Assembly (NCBI GenBank): GCA_964019335.1
Contig: OZ025691.1
Location: 484,998-548,997 of the forward strand
Length of the DNA stretch: 64,000 bases
Reading direction: 5' to 3'
Source: Diplonema japonicum
Lineage: Eukaryota > Euglenozoa > Diplonemea > Diplonemida > Diplonemidae
The position numbers and the translations under genes are program-made. This document shows, in pieces, positions 18,023 through 28,636 of the stretch. Within the stretch, counting starts at the first letter, position 1. Every line of letters starts with the position of its first letter. The notes beneath the pieces were generated by a model. It was not told where the DNA came from. It ran no database searches and saw only the letters and a program-made list of their open reading frames with translations.

Positions 18023-20419
18023 ATGTTAGGTGATGGTCCTCACATCAGGACACCGCTGCTGACAGCAAGGCAGGGGTATGGAGGAGGGATATATGACAAG
18101 CGCGATAAAGAGCAGTCATCAGCAGTCAGCACGCCGCCCAGCGTAGCTCTGAGCACGTTAACACCTATGATGTGGGTGCCACCAGGGTTTGACAGGAGCG
18201 TGCAGCACTTTACCCTGGAACCGACACCTTCGCCAGCGAAGAACGTGAATATTGCACTCATTTTATCCTCAATTCTAACAGGACTTGTGACAGTGCTGGA
18301 CAACACTCCCTACGGTCTTGTTCTTTTCCCGCTCGTCTGCCGTGACGCGTATAGTTCAGTGGGCGTCAGTATGGTTCTTGGTGCTGCTGCTATCTCACAA
18401 CTGACAATGACATTCACAAGTAAGTTCCCCTGCGCAGTAGGGTGTATGGTTGTCGAGAACCTGCCATTTCTGACGATGATGGGAAGAGAGGTAACTGCTA
18501 TCTTGCAAGCGCGAAGCGAAGAGTCAAAAATAGTTCCCACGCTCATCGTGTTGTGGGCCTTAAGTACTTTGCTGTCTGGAATGGCTATGGGACTCCTCGG
18601 TGCAACTCATGCTGGGCGGTTCACAGCATACTTCCCCAAGCACGTGTTGTTGGGGTACGTAGGTGGCATGGGTGTCTTCATCTTCCTTTCCGGAATCGAA
18701 ATCACTACAAACAGGACATGGACGTGGACCTCTGCCGCCCTCAGCTCACAAGTCGAAGGTCAGTGCGGCTACAGACTTATGCTCACTTTTTTGATGAGCT
18801 TTTTAGTGCCTGTCGTCAAGATGTTCTCCTCTGGGTCGCCAGTTGCTCTTCCTTGCTACTTCCTTTCAATTCCTTTCGTCTTCTGGTTCTGTATCTACCT
18901 CTTTGGCTTTACAGCTGATGAAGCGCGTGCCAACGAATGGGTTATTTCTGTTGGAGCGAATTCCGGTATTCCTGGCTTGCTCCCGTGGACCCTCGTTGAG
19001 CCTTCACTTATTGCTTGGGATGTGCTTCCCACGCAGATGCTCACTGTCGCGGGTCTCGTGCTTTTCACAGCCCTGCACGTGCCTGTAAATGCCCCCGCCC
19101 TAGGACTCACATTGGGAGTGAGCACTGATATTGACGTTGAGTTCAGGTCGCATGGCATAGCAAACATGTTGACAGGTGCCTTTGGTGGGCTGCAGTCGTA
19201 CATGGTGTACTCCACGTCGGCTTTGTACCACAAGTGCGGTGGCGGCGGTATCATTGGCGGTTTCATTATTGCTGGCATAACGGTGTTTTTCGCAGCTGGT
19301 GGGAACTCGGTGCTGAGTCTCCTCCCGCGCCCCCTTGCCGGTGTGGTACTGATCCACCTTGGCTTCGACCTCATCTACGAAGTCTTCATCGACAGCCTGA
19401 GCTCCATCACCGTCATGGAGTACCTCCAGGTCGTCACTGTCGTCGTCTCAATGGAAGTCTTTGGTTTCATGCAGGGCCTCGGCATCGGGCTCCTCATGGC
19501 GTGCTCCGCCTTCATTATTGCCTTCGCATCTGAAGACCCTATTGACGTGTCGTCCGCAGGCGGCGGCATGCGCAGCAAGATGATGCGCCCGTTGAAGATT
19601 AGAAAGAAGCTGGACAAGCTGCTGGAACGTCACGCGTGGATCCTCAGAGTGCGGGGTGGGTCGCTCTTTTTCGGGAACTCTGTCCGGTTGCTGGAGCACA
19701 CTGAGACACTTCTGGAGATAAGGACAGACTTGAAGTTCCTTGTGGTGCACTTTACTTCTCTGCACGGGGCGGACTGCACTGCTGTGTCTGCGTTAGCAGA
19801 GATCGTGACGTGCTGCAAGCGGAAGAACGTGATTGCTGTGTTTGCGGAGCTGCCGGACGACATCATTGCGCGTGTCCAGCATGCATTGGAATCGGGACAG
19901 GGCAACATATACACATGCAAGTGCATCAACGACGCCTTTGCGTGGGTGGAGGACAAGCTACTGACAAGCATTAAGCCACCGCCTCCTCTTGTGGCAAATA
20001 GGCTCTTTTCGATCCTTAGGCCGCTGGTGCCAGACGCGGGTGACGATGAAATTTCGCTGCTGTGCAAGTATTTCACCCGAGAGACGCATGAAGCGCATAC
20101 TGTGCTGTGGAAGAAGGGCGACGATCCTTCGAGAGCACTGGTCGTGGAGACCGGGCTCTTGGGGGTGAACTGTGATGAGGCATTCGGTTTGTACTCCGAG
20201 TTTTGCAAACCGGGCACTATTTGCGGGGAGCTGGGCCTTGTGACCGGAGAGTCGCGACAGCACGATCTTGTTGCAATTGAAGACTCTGTCGTGTGGAGCT
20301 TCGGGAAGGTCGGTCTCAAGGACCCAATGGTCCGTAGCCTGTTCCAGCAAGTGGCTCTCACAATGGCCTCGCATAGATTGCATCACCTCACGTTGCTGGG
20401 GCATATCCACTCAGTGTAG
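18023..20419 (+). CDS. SulP-family transporter with STAS and cyclic-nucleotide-binding-like domains
   Basis: A single exon of 798 aa. The layout is a soluble N-terminus (1-75), a SulP membrane core (about 76-500), a STAS domain (about 535-650, starting ILRVRGGSLFFGNSVRLLE) and a cNMP-binding-like fold (about 675-775; HTVLWKKGDDPSRALVVETG and PGTICGELGLVTGESR). The layout and core match the fungal/protist YGR125W (Vsb1) type rather than ordinary sulphate permeases; yeast Vsb1 acts in vacuolar basic amino-acid storage. The phosphate-binding cassette GELGLVTGESR keeps GE and R, yet several usual cNMP contacts are not obvious, so ligand binding is uncertain. Location on an acidic organelle is an inference from the yeast relative. 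Confidence 0.87.
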   Translation: MLGDGPHIRTPLLTARQGYGGGIYDKRDKEQSSAVSTPPSVALSTLTPMMWVPPGFDRSVQHFTLEPTPSPAKNVNIALILSSILTGLVTVLDNTPYGLVLFPLVCRDAYSSVGVSMVLGAAAISQLTMTFTSKFPCAVGCMVVENLPFLTMMGREVTAILQARSEESKIVPTLIVLWALSTLLSGMAMGLLGATHAGRFTAYFPKHVLLGYVGGMGVFIFLSGIEITTNRTWTWTSAALSSQVEGQCGYRLMLTFLMSFLVPVVKMFSSGSPVALPCYFLSIPFVFWFCIYLFGFTADEARANEWVISVGANSGIPGLLPWTLVEPSLIAWDVLPTQMLTVAGLVLFTALHVPVNAPALGLTLGVSTDIDVEFRSHGIANMLTGAFGGLQSYMVYSTSALYHKCGGGGIIGGFIIAGITVFFAAGGNSVLSLLPRPLAGVVLIHLGFDLIYEVFIDSLSSITVMEYLQVVTVVVSMEVFGFMQGLGIGLLMACSAFIIAFASEDPIDVSSAGGGMRSKMMRPLKIRKKLDKLLERHAWILRVRGGSLFFGNSVRLLEHTETLLEIRTDLKFLVVHFTSLHGADCTAVSALAEIVTCCKRKNVIAVFAELPDDIIARVQHALESGQGNIYTCKCINDAFAWVEDKLLTSIKPPPPLVANRLFSILRPLVPDAGDDEISLLCKYFTRETHEAHTVLWKKGDDPSRALVVETGLLGVNCDEAFGLYSEFCKPGTICGELGLVTGESRQHDLVAIEDSVVWSFGKVGLKDPMVRSLFQQVALTMASHRLHHLTLLGHIHSV

Positions 20420-21009
20420 ACCTTCAAAAGATTCGCTCCGCCACCCATCTATCATACACTACGAGGACTCTGCATCCAAAGTGTAATTGTGCTGTGTTGA
20501 TATTCCTTATTTTCTTTTTTTGTCCCTCCCCCACCTCCCATTCTTCAGCGGAACGCTAGGACAGTAGTGTACTCATTGCTCCACAGGCGAAACAGTACCC
20601 ACGCGCCACGACCGGTCACAGATCAAGAGAAGGAGGGGGGGGGGGGACTATAAAATGCAACGAAACCGATTTTTGGGACACAAATAAGATTTGCTTTCCA
20701 CCTTCCGTCAGAGTTAAGTGACTTATTTGTCATATACCAAAACGTGCCCTTTTTGTTGCATTTGAACTTTTTTAGACATCAAATATTATAACCGCTTTTC
20801 TGTTCTCATATTTCCCTTCCTCCCCTGCCATGCTCCGTAATGGAAACGACAAATGCTCCCACTATTCTTTAGAAAGAAAGCGAACTGACAATAAAAGAAG
20901 CTGCCTGTATGACCGGTCCTTGAAAGAGTACCCCCTTTTTCTCCCCTGTTTATCTTTTTTTCATTCTTTTACCCTTTTTATTGCCACATGCAACTCAGTG
21001 TTCCTACAA
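20420..21009. other. Intergenic region of 590 bp
   Basis: No gene found. Notable strings are a 12-14 nt G-run near 20634-20646 followed directly by ACTATAAAATGC (TATA-like, 20647-20658), and a weak hairpin (ACAAATAAG at 20680-20688 with CTTATTTGT at 20722-20730). A 14-mer (20742-20755) is shared with the intergenic region near 14445. The 3' end is T/C-rich and finishes at CAACTCAG (20998), 11 nt before the next ATG. An ATG at 20830 opens a frame into the next gene, but its sequence is low-complexity and I exclude it. Confidence 0.45.
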
Positions 21010-21940
21010 ATGATAACGGTGGTAGGCACTTCTTGTGTAGATTACATATCTACCTTCGGAGAATACCCGCAGCCTGACACGAAGAATATAGCACGCAGCA
21101 CTGCTGTGAGCGTAGGAGGGAATGCAGCGAACGTTGCGAGGGGGCTCTCCATCATGGGGAACGCTGTGAACCTTGTGACACCGCTGTACAGTGATCCTCA
21201 TGCTGAGATGGTGAAGAGTGGCCTTGAGGAGAAGGGAGTCAATTTGCAGTACTCCTGTCAGCTGCACGGGAACACTGCCATGTCTTACATAGTGCTCGAC
21301 GCAAGCGATGCCACACGCACAATGTATGTTTTGTTTTCATTTGTCATGAAACCTACACAGATTTCACACACCCGCCACGGTATCCTTTACACATTGTACC
21401 TTGCCGCCGCTAACGCCTGTTCTCGTGCTCGACGGTAGGCATGCTGTGGTCGCCAATGCAATAGCACGCAACTTCTGCACCCAAGCACCCTCAACTGTCA
21501 TTTTGCTGGACTGCGAACGGCACGACCGAGAGGGTGTGGAGAACCTGCTGTGTCTCGCTACGCACGTGATCTGCACAGCATCCTTCCTCAAAGGAAAGTA
21601 TCCTAAAGAGGAGTGTGGCCTGTCTTCCTTCACTTCCTCCGTGCAGGACAACGTGCATGTCGTGATCCTAACACAGGGCTCGGAAGGCTGCGTCCTGTGC
21701 ATCAGAAACGGGTCCACATGGAGTACAGAACACTTCCCTGCGGCGCCTCTCAAGGAAGGCCAAAGAATAGAAGACACGACAGGTGCTGGGGACGCCTTCC
21801 TAGCGGGTTTAGCACACGCTCTTCTTAGGGGCCACAGTATTACGAAAGCAATATCCGTCGCCAGCAAGACAGCGCTGATAGCTTGCCTTGCGATTGGCAC
21901 AGCAAACTACCCCACTCCTCAGGAGCTAGAAACGTTTTGA
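21010..21940 (+). CDS. PfkB-family sugar kinase (ketohexokinase/ribokinase-like)
   Basis: Two exons (21010-21323, 21361-21940) with a 37-nt intron give 297 aa, typical of the family. The N-terminus MITVVGTSCVDYISTF starts directly on the first beta strand, and VSVGGNAANVARGLSIMG is PfkB signature 1. The C-terminal signature IEDTTGAGDAFLAGLAHAL carries the catalytic Asp and the anion hole. The single-domain organisation and the spacing from the N-terminal GG to GAGD resemble ketohexokinase, which makes fructose-1-phosphate, but ribokinase, adenosine kinase-like and other sugar kinases cannot be separated by eye. No targeting signal is seen. Confidence 0.88.
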
Positions 21941-21989
21941 AATTATTTATTCTTGGTCCTTCGAACTCTCCACTTAGACACATCAGGAA

Positions 21990-24170
21990 ATGGTTGGGCG
22001 ATCGCGTAATAGAGACAGAGATGTTGCCTCAAACAGGGAGGGCATGGCAGAATGGACACGCGAGCAGGATAACAGATTTCGGCATCTTTCAACGAAAAAG
22101 GAGGAGGGCACACTAAGTGTAGAAGAGCAAGATGAGTACGACAAGCTGAAGGTGGGGAATGACAGGTTCATCGAGACGGGGATCGACTTCCAACGTGGCG
22201 AGGGTGTGAAGACACAGGAGACTATTATCGTTCTTATGGGTTATGCCATAGGTCTCGGCAACTTGTGGCGCTTCCCGTACTTGGTAGGGAAGTTTGGTGG
22301 GTTCTCGTTCCTTATTGCCTACTTCATCTGCTTGGGACTGATAGCGCATCCAGTGTACTTGCTTGAGCTGGGGTGGGGGCAAATCATGAGAAAGAGTACC
22401 GTTTTTGCATACAGCGAAATCGGGAAGAGATGGGTAGGTGTAGGATATGCATGCGTTCTTGCAGTAGTGCTGGTGCAGAGCTACTACACTGTTTTGTTGT
22501 CTTACTGTCTCATGTACCTTCTCGAGTCTCTGAAGGACCCCCTCCCATGGACTGTGGACAACGTGACTGCGGAATCTTTTTGGAACACCGAAATCTTGGG
22601 TCTTGACCCTCTAGAGGAGGCAGCGGGGCTGGGCAGCGTGCAGTGGCACCTTGTAGTTGGTCTCTTCATCTCTTATGTGATTGTGTACATAGCTGTATTT
22701 AGGGGTATTAGTGTGGGTGTGAAGATTACCTACTTCACTGTAGGCATCCCTTGTTTATTGATAGTAGTGCTCTGCTTCAGGTCCCTTGCTCTGAAGGGGG
22801 CAGGGGACGGGATCTCCTTCTACATGGGGCGGTTCGACTGGAAGTCATTTGTGAATCCCGTGATGTGGGCCGAGGCGTGTGCTCAGACACTATTCACTCT
22901 GCTGTTCTTGCCTGGGACATCGATAACGCTGGCGAGTTACATGAAGCAGAAAGAGGACATTTACCGTATCAACATCATTGTGGTGGGCATCAATACCCTC
23001 TTCAGCATGATCTCTGGGCTCACCGTGTTTGCTATTTTGGGGCACGCGTCGCACGTCAGTTGTGAAGGCGACGACAACTCAACTTGCGTCCAGGTCGAGG
23101 ACATGGCAAAGAACTCGGGAGCGGGCCTTGCCTTCGTCGCCATTGCGCAGGGCATCGGCACCTTCGGAAAAGGGTCCAATGCCTTCAGTTTCTTGTTTTT
23201 TTTAATGTGTTTTGCTTTAGGGTTGGACACCACCTTTGCTGGAGTGGAGACTCTGGTGACTTATGTCGAAGACTTCTTGATCTACATGAACTACTCGTAT
23301 GCATGACTTTTGTTTTTAACTCACTTACAGGAAGTTGAAGCGTGAGTATCTAACCGCCTTGTGCATTTTAGGCTTATTCTTACTTGGCCTTGTTTTCTGC
23401 ACCAGCAACGGGTTCCTTCTCTTGGACATCGTGGATCACTACGTGACCACGTATATGATGCTTATCGTGTGCACCCTAGAGTGTCTTATGCTCATGTTCG
23501 ATGTAAGCTGGGATGTCTTTGCCACCCAGGTGCAGTGTGCCACAACAGGCCTCTTGCACATCAACAACGGTAGGGGAAGAGAGCTTCCAGGCAACATCAG
23601 ATTTAGTCTAAAGTACACTTCTCCCATTGTATGTGCACGTTTTTGTATTTTGTACTCCAACGCAGGCATGTTGTTGCTTGGCACTCACGCTGTTCGTTTC
23701 TGACTGCGTGAAGCCTTACGAGAAGCCCAGCGGAGAAGAATACTCCGCTGGATTCCAAGCCACTGGGTGGACGTTGATGTTCATTTACTTGCTTTTTATT
23801 CCCTTAGGTGGGTGGATAGCGGTCAAGGGGATTTTCTCACAGAAAGCTGCACCAGCATCTGTTGAGATGCAGAAACCCCAAAGCCAGCAGGGGAGTCAGG
23901 AAGGCGTCATGGAGGAGCCGTTCCTCATGGACACGATGGAGAAGGAGAGGCAGGAGAATATGGTATGCTTGGGGATGGGCTCAACTAAAGCAAATTCAGC
24001 TTGGAGAGACTGCAACGGAACAAGAGAGAGTCAGCAATAATGAGGAATACGTGCCCCCAGGGACGGGGAAGACTGCAGAGCTGCGGAGGCAGCTCGAGAA
24101 GGTTGGCGAGGAGGTCCTTTCTTGTGGTGAAATGAGCCATTCCACCACCGGCGATAGTATCATGGACTAG
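21990..24170 (+). CDS. Sodium:neurotransmitter symporter family (SNF/SLC6) transporter
   Basis: Four exons (21990-23296, 23331-23628, 23666-23962, 24000-24170; introns 34, 37 and 37 nt) give 690 aa. After a hydrophilic, charged N-terminus of about 70 residues the SNF signature appears: GYAIGLGNLWRFPYLVGKFG in helix 1, then LELGWGQIM in helix 2. Eleven to twelve membrane segments follow, with a cysteine-containing extracellular loop (CEGDDNSTC). SNF proteins import amino acids, betaine, taurine or amines with Na+ and often Cl-. The cytosolic C-terminus (about 100 residues) is rich in Q and E. Introns two and three would truncate the protein if retained. The gene is next to a methylamine-oxidising flavoprotein, which makes a glycine- or betaine-type substrate worth testing. 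Confidence 0.92.
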
Positions 24171-24498
24171 CCGAGATGATATGAAAGATGTAAAATCCGC
24201 TTGACTCACCCATCGCAACAGAACGCACAAGGCTAATTCCTGCTCTGTTCCTGTGCTGTTCCGGGTGAAGTTCTGAACAAGTCTGGAACATTGCCTTCTT
24301 TTTTCGTCGGTCACATGAATGAATTCAACCGTCAGTCGTGGCAAGTTGGCTGTGAACTTTAAAGAAAGAAAAAGAAAAGGTTAGTTGATTTATGTATTTC
24401 TATTCTAAATGTTGTTTGCTTTTTGTCACCTGACTTGAAGCACCCACACAGATACAAAAACAATAAAAATAAAACCCATAAACAATTTATAATTCATA
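24171..24498. other. Intergenic region of 328 bp
   Basis: No gene is visible. The first half is mixed sequence with short repeats of TGTTCC/GGAACA type; the second half is A-rich (24360-24380) and T-rich. CACCCACACAG ends at 24451, 47 nt before the next ATG, and the intervening leader is A-rich. Confidence 0.45.
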
Positions 24499-27087
24499 AT
24501 GAAGCAGCGTCACTATAAAACGGTGGTTGTAGGTGGCGGGGTTATCGGCTGCAGCATTGCCACCCACCTAGCTGGGAAGCTGCCGAAAGCCCGTGGCATT
24601 GCAAGCACGTTGCTAATGGAAAGCGAGACACTCACAAGCGGAACAACGTGGCACGCTGCTGGCATGGTGACCCAAATAAAAGGTGCCCCGATTATGAGTG
24701 AGCTTTCCCTTTATAGCAAGGAAAGGTATAAAGAGTGGAAGGACATCGGCTGGCATTCTACTGGGAGCCTCGCCATGGCGAGGAGCGAAGAGAGGTGGCA
24801 GCAGTTATTGCTGAACTCAGCGCATTTGAAGCATCTTGACATCCCTTTTGAGGTCTTCACGAAGCAGAACATTGACGCAGTGAAGGCCCTCCACCCGCTC
24901 ATAGACACGCAGCACTACCATGGAGCCATTTACCTCCCAACCGATGGCATCGTTAACCCTGCAGACGTAACGATGAGAATTGCACAGGAAGCCAGGGAGA
25001 GGGGTGCGGAGATCGTGCAGAACTGCCCGTTGCTCGACGTCACTGTGGAGAAGACCCACAGCAACCAGCGTGTTACTGTGCTGCACACAGCAAAGGCTGA
25101 CATAACATGTGACAATGTAGTGATTGCCGGCGGGCAGTGGACGAGGCAGCTCTGCAAGCTGATCCCTGGTGCTATGGGTATTCCCGTGGCGCCTGCCTCG
25201 CACCAGTACGTCATGTTTGACAAGGTTGAAGGTGTGACCAACAGCGTTCCTGTCGTTCGTGACTACGACAGCCGCATCTACATTAAGCCTGAGGTCGGTG
25301 GGCTTGCCGTTGGTGTCTTCGAGCAGGCTCCCCCGCAGCGCCCTATCAGCCGCGAACTGTACGAAGAGGACATGGACAAGTCGGAAGAGGGGCTCATGGG
25401 CGCAATGGAATGCATGCCTGTTCTAGAGGAGACAGGGATCAAGTCCTTTGTGCACGGTGCAGACACCCACAGCGCAGACCACCTCCCTGTGCTTGGCAGA
25501 ATCCCGTCCACGGAAAACGTCTATGTGGCCAGCGGCTTCAACTCGCAAGGCATCCAGTTGGGCTACGGGATCGGAAAGATGATGGCGGAGCTTGTGATGG
25601 AGGAGGTCCCCACCTTCAAGTACGATTCCTCCTCGCTCGACATTACGAGGTTCTCGCCGCAGCTCGCCAGCGACGACAGCTTTTGCCAAGACCGTGCTCT
25701 GGAGGGCTACGGGCAGATGTATTCCATTCCGTTCCCTGGTCTGGACTGGCAGACGCACCGTGACCTCAGAAAGTCACCTTTGCATGATACCTTACAACAG
25801 AGAGGGGCTGTTTTCGGATCAGTCCCTTCTCAGGGCTGGGAGCGCCCTCTTTGGTTTGGAAACGGCGAGTACAGCAAGGAGCCCGACTCATTGATGACCT
25901 ATGACCTCAAGGACACAGCGTGGTACAAGGCTACGGGTTACGAGCACCACGCGTGTAGGAACCAAGTCGCACTATTCGACATGACGACGTTTGGGAAGTT
26001 CATCGTAACTGGGAAGGATGCCTACCAGACCCTGGAGAGCCTCACGTCTGCTCATCTGGAGCCGTGCATGACAGGTAACAAGATTATGTACACACAACTT
26101 TTGAACAAAAACGGTGGTATTGAGAGTGACCTCACCATCGTGCCTCTCCCTGGTAAGGAGCCTGCCTTCTACTGCATCACCGGTGCCAGCATTGTGGGTA
26201 GGGACATGTCATACATCGCTCACCAGGGCCAGGACGTGCGCTTGAAGGACGTTACAAGCGAGTACGCAGTGCTGGCCCTCATGGGTCCCAGGTCAAAGGC
26301 CCTTTTGGAAGGCATCACCAGCGAGCCTCTGGATGACGAAGGATTCCCCTTCGCCACGTGGAAGGACCTAGGCTTTGGGTATGCGTTGCGCATGTCGTAC
26401 GTAGGAGAGCTAGGTTGGGAGCTGCACGTGCCTTTCCAAAACGCGGAGGTGGTGCTCAGGGCGCTAGAGGAAGTGTCGATGGGGCTGTTCCAGATGCCCC
26501 TCACGCTGGGAGGGTACAACGCCATCCTGAGGTCTCTGCGTATCGAGAAGAGGTTTGTGCACTTCGGGCATGACGTGTCGCAGATGGACACACCGCTAGA
26601 GGCGGGGTTTCTGTTCGTGAACAAGAAGCTGAAGGCGGGTGTTGACTTCGTGGGTAGGGAGGCATTGCTGCGCCAGAAGGAGGGGAAGCTTACTAAAAAG
26701 ATCGTCTCTGTGATGGTGGAGGATGACACACCGTTGTGGGGACACGAAAACTTGTACAGGAACGGGGAGCTGGTGGGGTACTTAACGTCGGCAGGGATCG
26801 GGTACACTGTGAACAATGGGAAGTGCATCGGGATGGGGTTCATCAGGAACAAGGATGGTATCGACAAAGAGTACCTCAAGGAGGGGCAGTACACGGTCGA
26901 AGCCAGGGGCAGGCATGTGCCTGTGACCCTGCACGCTAGGCCGCTCTATGACCCTAAGAACGAGAGGCTTAAGTCATCCTCGTCCGTTTTGGCACCAAGC
27001 AAGCACACAGTCCAGATGCCAGGTGTCACACCAGATGCCTACCTCTTCAAGCACCGCATCGCTAACGGCGTGGATGCTTGGCAGTAG
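24499..27087 (+). CDS. Sarcosine/dimethylglycine dehydrogenase-family flavoprotein
   Basis: A single exon of 862 aa, the usual length of SARDH/DMGDH. The N-terminal FAD-binding oxidoreductase domain (DAO, about 1-420) begins VVVGGGVIGCS; SGTTWHAAG holds H52, equivalent to the His that carries covalent FAD. The FAD-domain end has DHLPVLGRIP and GFNSQGIQLGYGIGK. The C-terminal half is a GcvT-like folate-binding fold with YTQLLNKNGGIESDLT, RMSYVGELGWELH and EAGFLFV. Relatives oxidise dimethylglycine or sarcosine and pass formaldehyde to tetrahydrofolate; PDPR, a phosphatase regulator, has the same architecture. Unlike animal enzymes the protein starts at the FAD strand with no presequence, so mitochondrial import is not evident. 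The closest subfamily cannot be fixed by eye. Confidence 0.9.
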   Translation: MKQRHYKTVVVGGGVIGCSIATHLAGKLPKARGIASTLLMESETLTSGTTWHAAGMVTQIKGAPIMSELSLYSKERYKEWKDIGWHSTGSLAMARSEERWQQLLLNSAHLKHLDIPFEVFTKQNIDAVKALHPLIDTQHYHGAIYLPTDGIVNPADVTMRIAQEARERGAEIVQNCPLLDVTVEKTHSNQRVTVLHTAKADITCDNVVIAGGQWTRQLCKLIPGAMGIPVAPASHQYVMFDKVEGVTNSVPVVRDYDSRIYIKPEVGGLAVGVFEQAPPQRPISRELYEEDMDKSEEGLMGAMECMPVLEETGIKSFVHGADTHSADHLPVLGRIPSTENVYVASGFNSQGIQLGYGIGKMMAELVMEEVPTFKYDSSSLDITRFSPQLASDDSFCQDRALEGYGQMYSIPFPGLDWQTHRDLRKSPLHDTLQQRGAVFGSVPSQGWERPLWFGNGEYSKEPDSLMTYDLKDTAWYKATGYEHHACRNQVALFDMTTFGKFIVTGKDAYQTLESLTSAHLEPCMTGNKIMYTQLLNKNGGIESDLTIVPLPGKEPAFYCITGASIVGRDMSYIAHQGQDVRLKDVTSEYAVLALMGPRSKALLEGITSEPLDDEGFPFATWKDLGFGYALRMSYVGELGWELHVPFQNAEVVLRALEEVSMGLFQMPLTLGGYNAILRSLRIEKRFVHFGHDVSQMDTPLEAGFLFVNKKLKAGVDFVGREALLRQKEGKLTKKIVSVMVEDDTPLWGHENLYRNGELVGYLTSAGIGYTVNNGKCIGMGFIRNKDGIDKEYLKEGQYTVEARGRHVPVTLHARPLYDPKNERLKSSSSVLAPSKHTVQMPGVTPDAYLFKHRIANGVDAWQ

Positions 27088-27703
27088 TCCGATGGATGGA
27101 ATGAAAGAAAAGAAATAAATATTTTGTTTACGGAGATAAAAAAAGAAAACGAGAAGGAAAAACGAAAAAAAAAAAAAAAAAAAGAGAATTTACATGACAC
27201 TAAAAATACACACGCGTCGGTGACTGACTTGAACGGCAACAGCATTCACCTTAATGCCACTCAACGATGTCTGGCGCCTTCCTGCAGAGTGCTGTCGTGC
27301 TCCTTCAAGGACCTGCGATCTCTGCCCCCTCTTCCCAATCCCCCCTTGATATTGTCATTATCTATTACCTAGTTATTTTACCCTCATTTTTCCTCTCTCG
27401 TTAAAAAAGACTTGCTTTCCCCCCCCCCCTTTTTTTTTCTTCTTCTTTCTTTTTGAAAAGAAATGGCATGTTCTCTGCGATCCACACAGGGCCGCCGCCT
27501 CTTCCTGGCTGGCAACTGTCATTTGTGACATGGCCGTATCCTCTTTCCCCACCCTTGCTGCCCTTTGGGTGCTTGTTTTATATTAACTTCCAGGTTTAGC
27601 TATTTAGCTGTGTAAAAAGACATGCACTGTTCGAGAGTTTTTTTTTTTTAAGTAATTAAGAAAAAAAAAAAGGAAAAAGAAATACAAATAAATACATAAA
27701 ACG

Positions 27704-27739
<36 letters not shown>

Positions 27740-28636
27740 AGGAAAAAAAAGAACTCAACAGTTTGGGTTTGGAAAAAAAAAAAGAAATGAAAAAAAAAGA
27801 AAGGGGGAAAAGAAAAAATAGCTTTCTTTTTCTCTTGTTACCCTTCTTCCTGAAGACAATCTCCTTTTTGGGCAGGTAGCCTCCAACTACGAAGCTTCAC
27901 TTCAATTCTAAAAGTGAAGGTTTTCTTTTTCTGTTACACTCCCCCTTTCCCCCTGCCCCTTCAGGAAGAAGAGGAGAAGACGAAAGACTGGATTGGTTTT
28001 AAAGCTTGTGTATGATTGTGCCTTTGATATTTGATATTAAGGTCACAGCCAAGTTCACAAAACAAAAAAAGAACCAAGAAAGAAGAAAGAAAAAAAGAAA
28101 AGAAAGTAGGTAGAGTTGCTGTGCGGTTGCTGCACGGGGTGGACTCTGCTATGCCATTTTTTTTCGTTTCATTCTTTTTTTTTTAACCCTCCTCTCTCGC
28201 TTAATTGTAGTTTTTTCTTTTTTATATATATAAGCTCGTCCGATAAAAGAGAAGAGAAAAAGAAGGAGAATGCATTGGGCTTTGAATTTGGCGACCATCT
28301 AGCCGTTCTTTCGATTTCTCGGAAGCGCTTTGCAATAGTTTGCCTCCTTAAAATATAAAATACAGTAGGTGCATTAAAAGAAATGCTGTGCAAGCGAAGA
28401 ATGTCCCATTTCTCAGGTATTTCTTTCGTGTTTTCTTCTGAAAAACACGGTTTCTGGCAGATGTACGTGAAAGAAAACTGATACAACTCACATCATGGGG
28501 GGAAATAACACTATCCCGGCATTTTTATTTCGGGTCTTTCTAACCAAGGGCATTTCAGCCTGACGAGTTCATATTTGAAAAGCCCTTTCCCTCTTTTAAG
28601 AGGAGCAGAATAAGAAAAGGTACACACAACGCGAAG
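27088..28636. other. Largest intergenic region: homopolymer-rich, no gene
   Basis: About 1.55 kb with many A- and T-runs, including a near-continuous A tract at 27702-27737, and C-runs near 27420. No ORF here has protein-like composition. An island of normal complexity with nested inverted repeats (27843-27971) is listed separately. TATATATA occurs at 28223-28230. The last 40 bp before the next gene include a C/T tract ending AAG at 28600. Confidence 0.6.
27843..27971. ncRNA. Candidate structured RNA or DNA element: three nested stems
   Basis: Outer stem: CTTCTTCCTGAAG (27843-27855) pairs perfectly with 27959-27971 (13 bp). Middle stem: GGGCAGG (27870-27876) pairs with CCTGCCC (27952-27958), immediately inside the outer arm. 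Inner hairpin: CTTCACTT (27895-27902) pairs with AAGTGAAG (27912-27919) around a 9-nt loop. The arms are nested in the correct order and sit in the only non-homopolymeric part of a gene-free region. No snRNA, SRP or RNase P signature was recognised. Strand is unknown. Confidence 0.35.

Noticed and set aside
19630-20361. 243-aa minus-strand frame opposite the SulP gene
   Set aside because: Shadow of the STAS/cNMP-coding region caused by codon bias.
20830-21009. N-terminal extension of the PfkB kinase from ATG 20830
   Set aside because: The translated stretch is low-complexity and the kinase fold starts exactly at the ATG at 21010, which follows an AG acceptor.
27120-27840. Poly(A) and poly(T) tracts as retroposon tails
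   Set aside because: The runs are numerous, irregular and on both strands, without a body or target-site duplication.
28116-28358. 80-aa frame in the gene-free region
   Set aside because: It is made of homopolymer-derived Phe/Ser/Lys runs.
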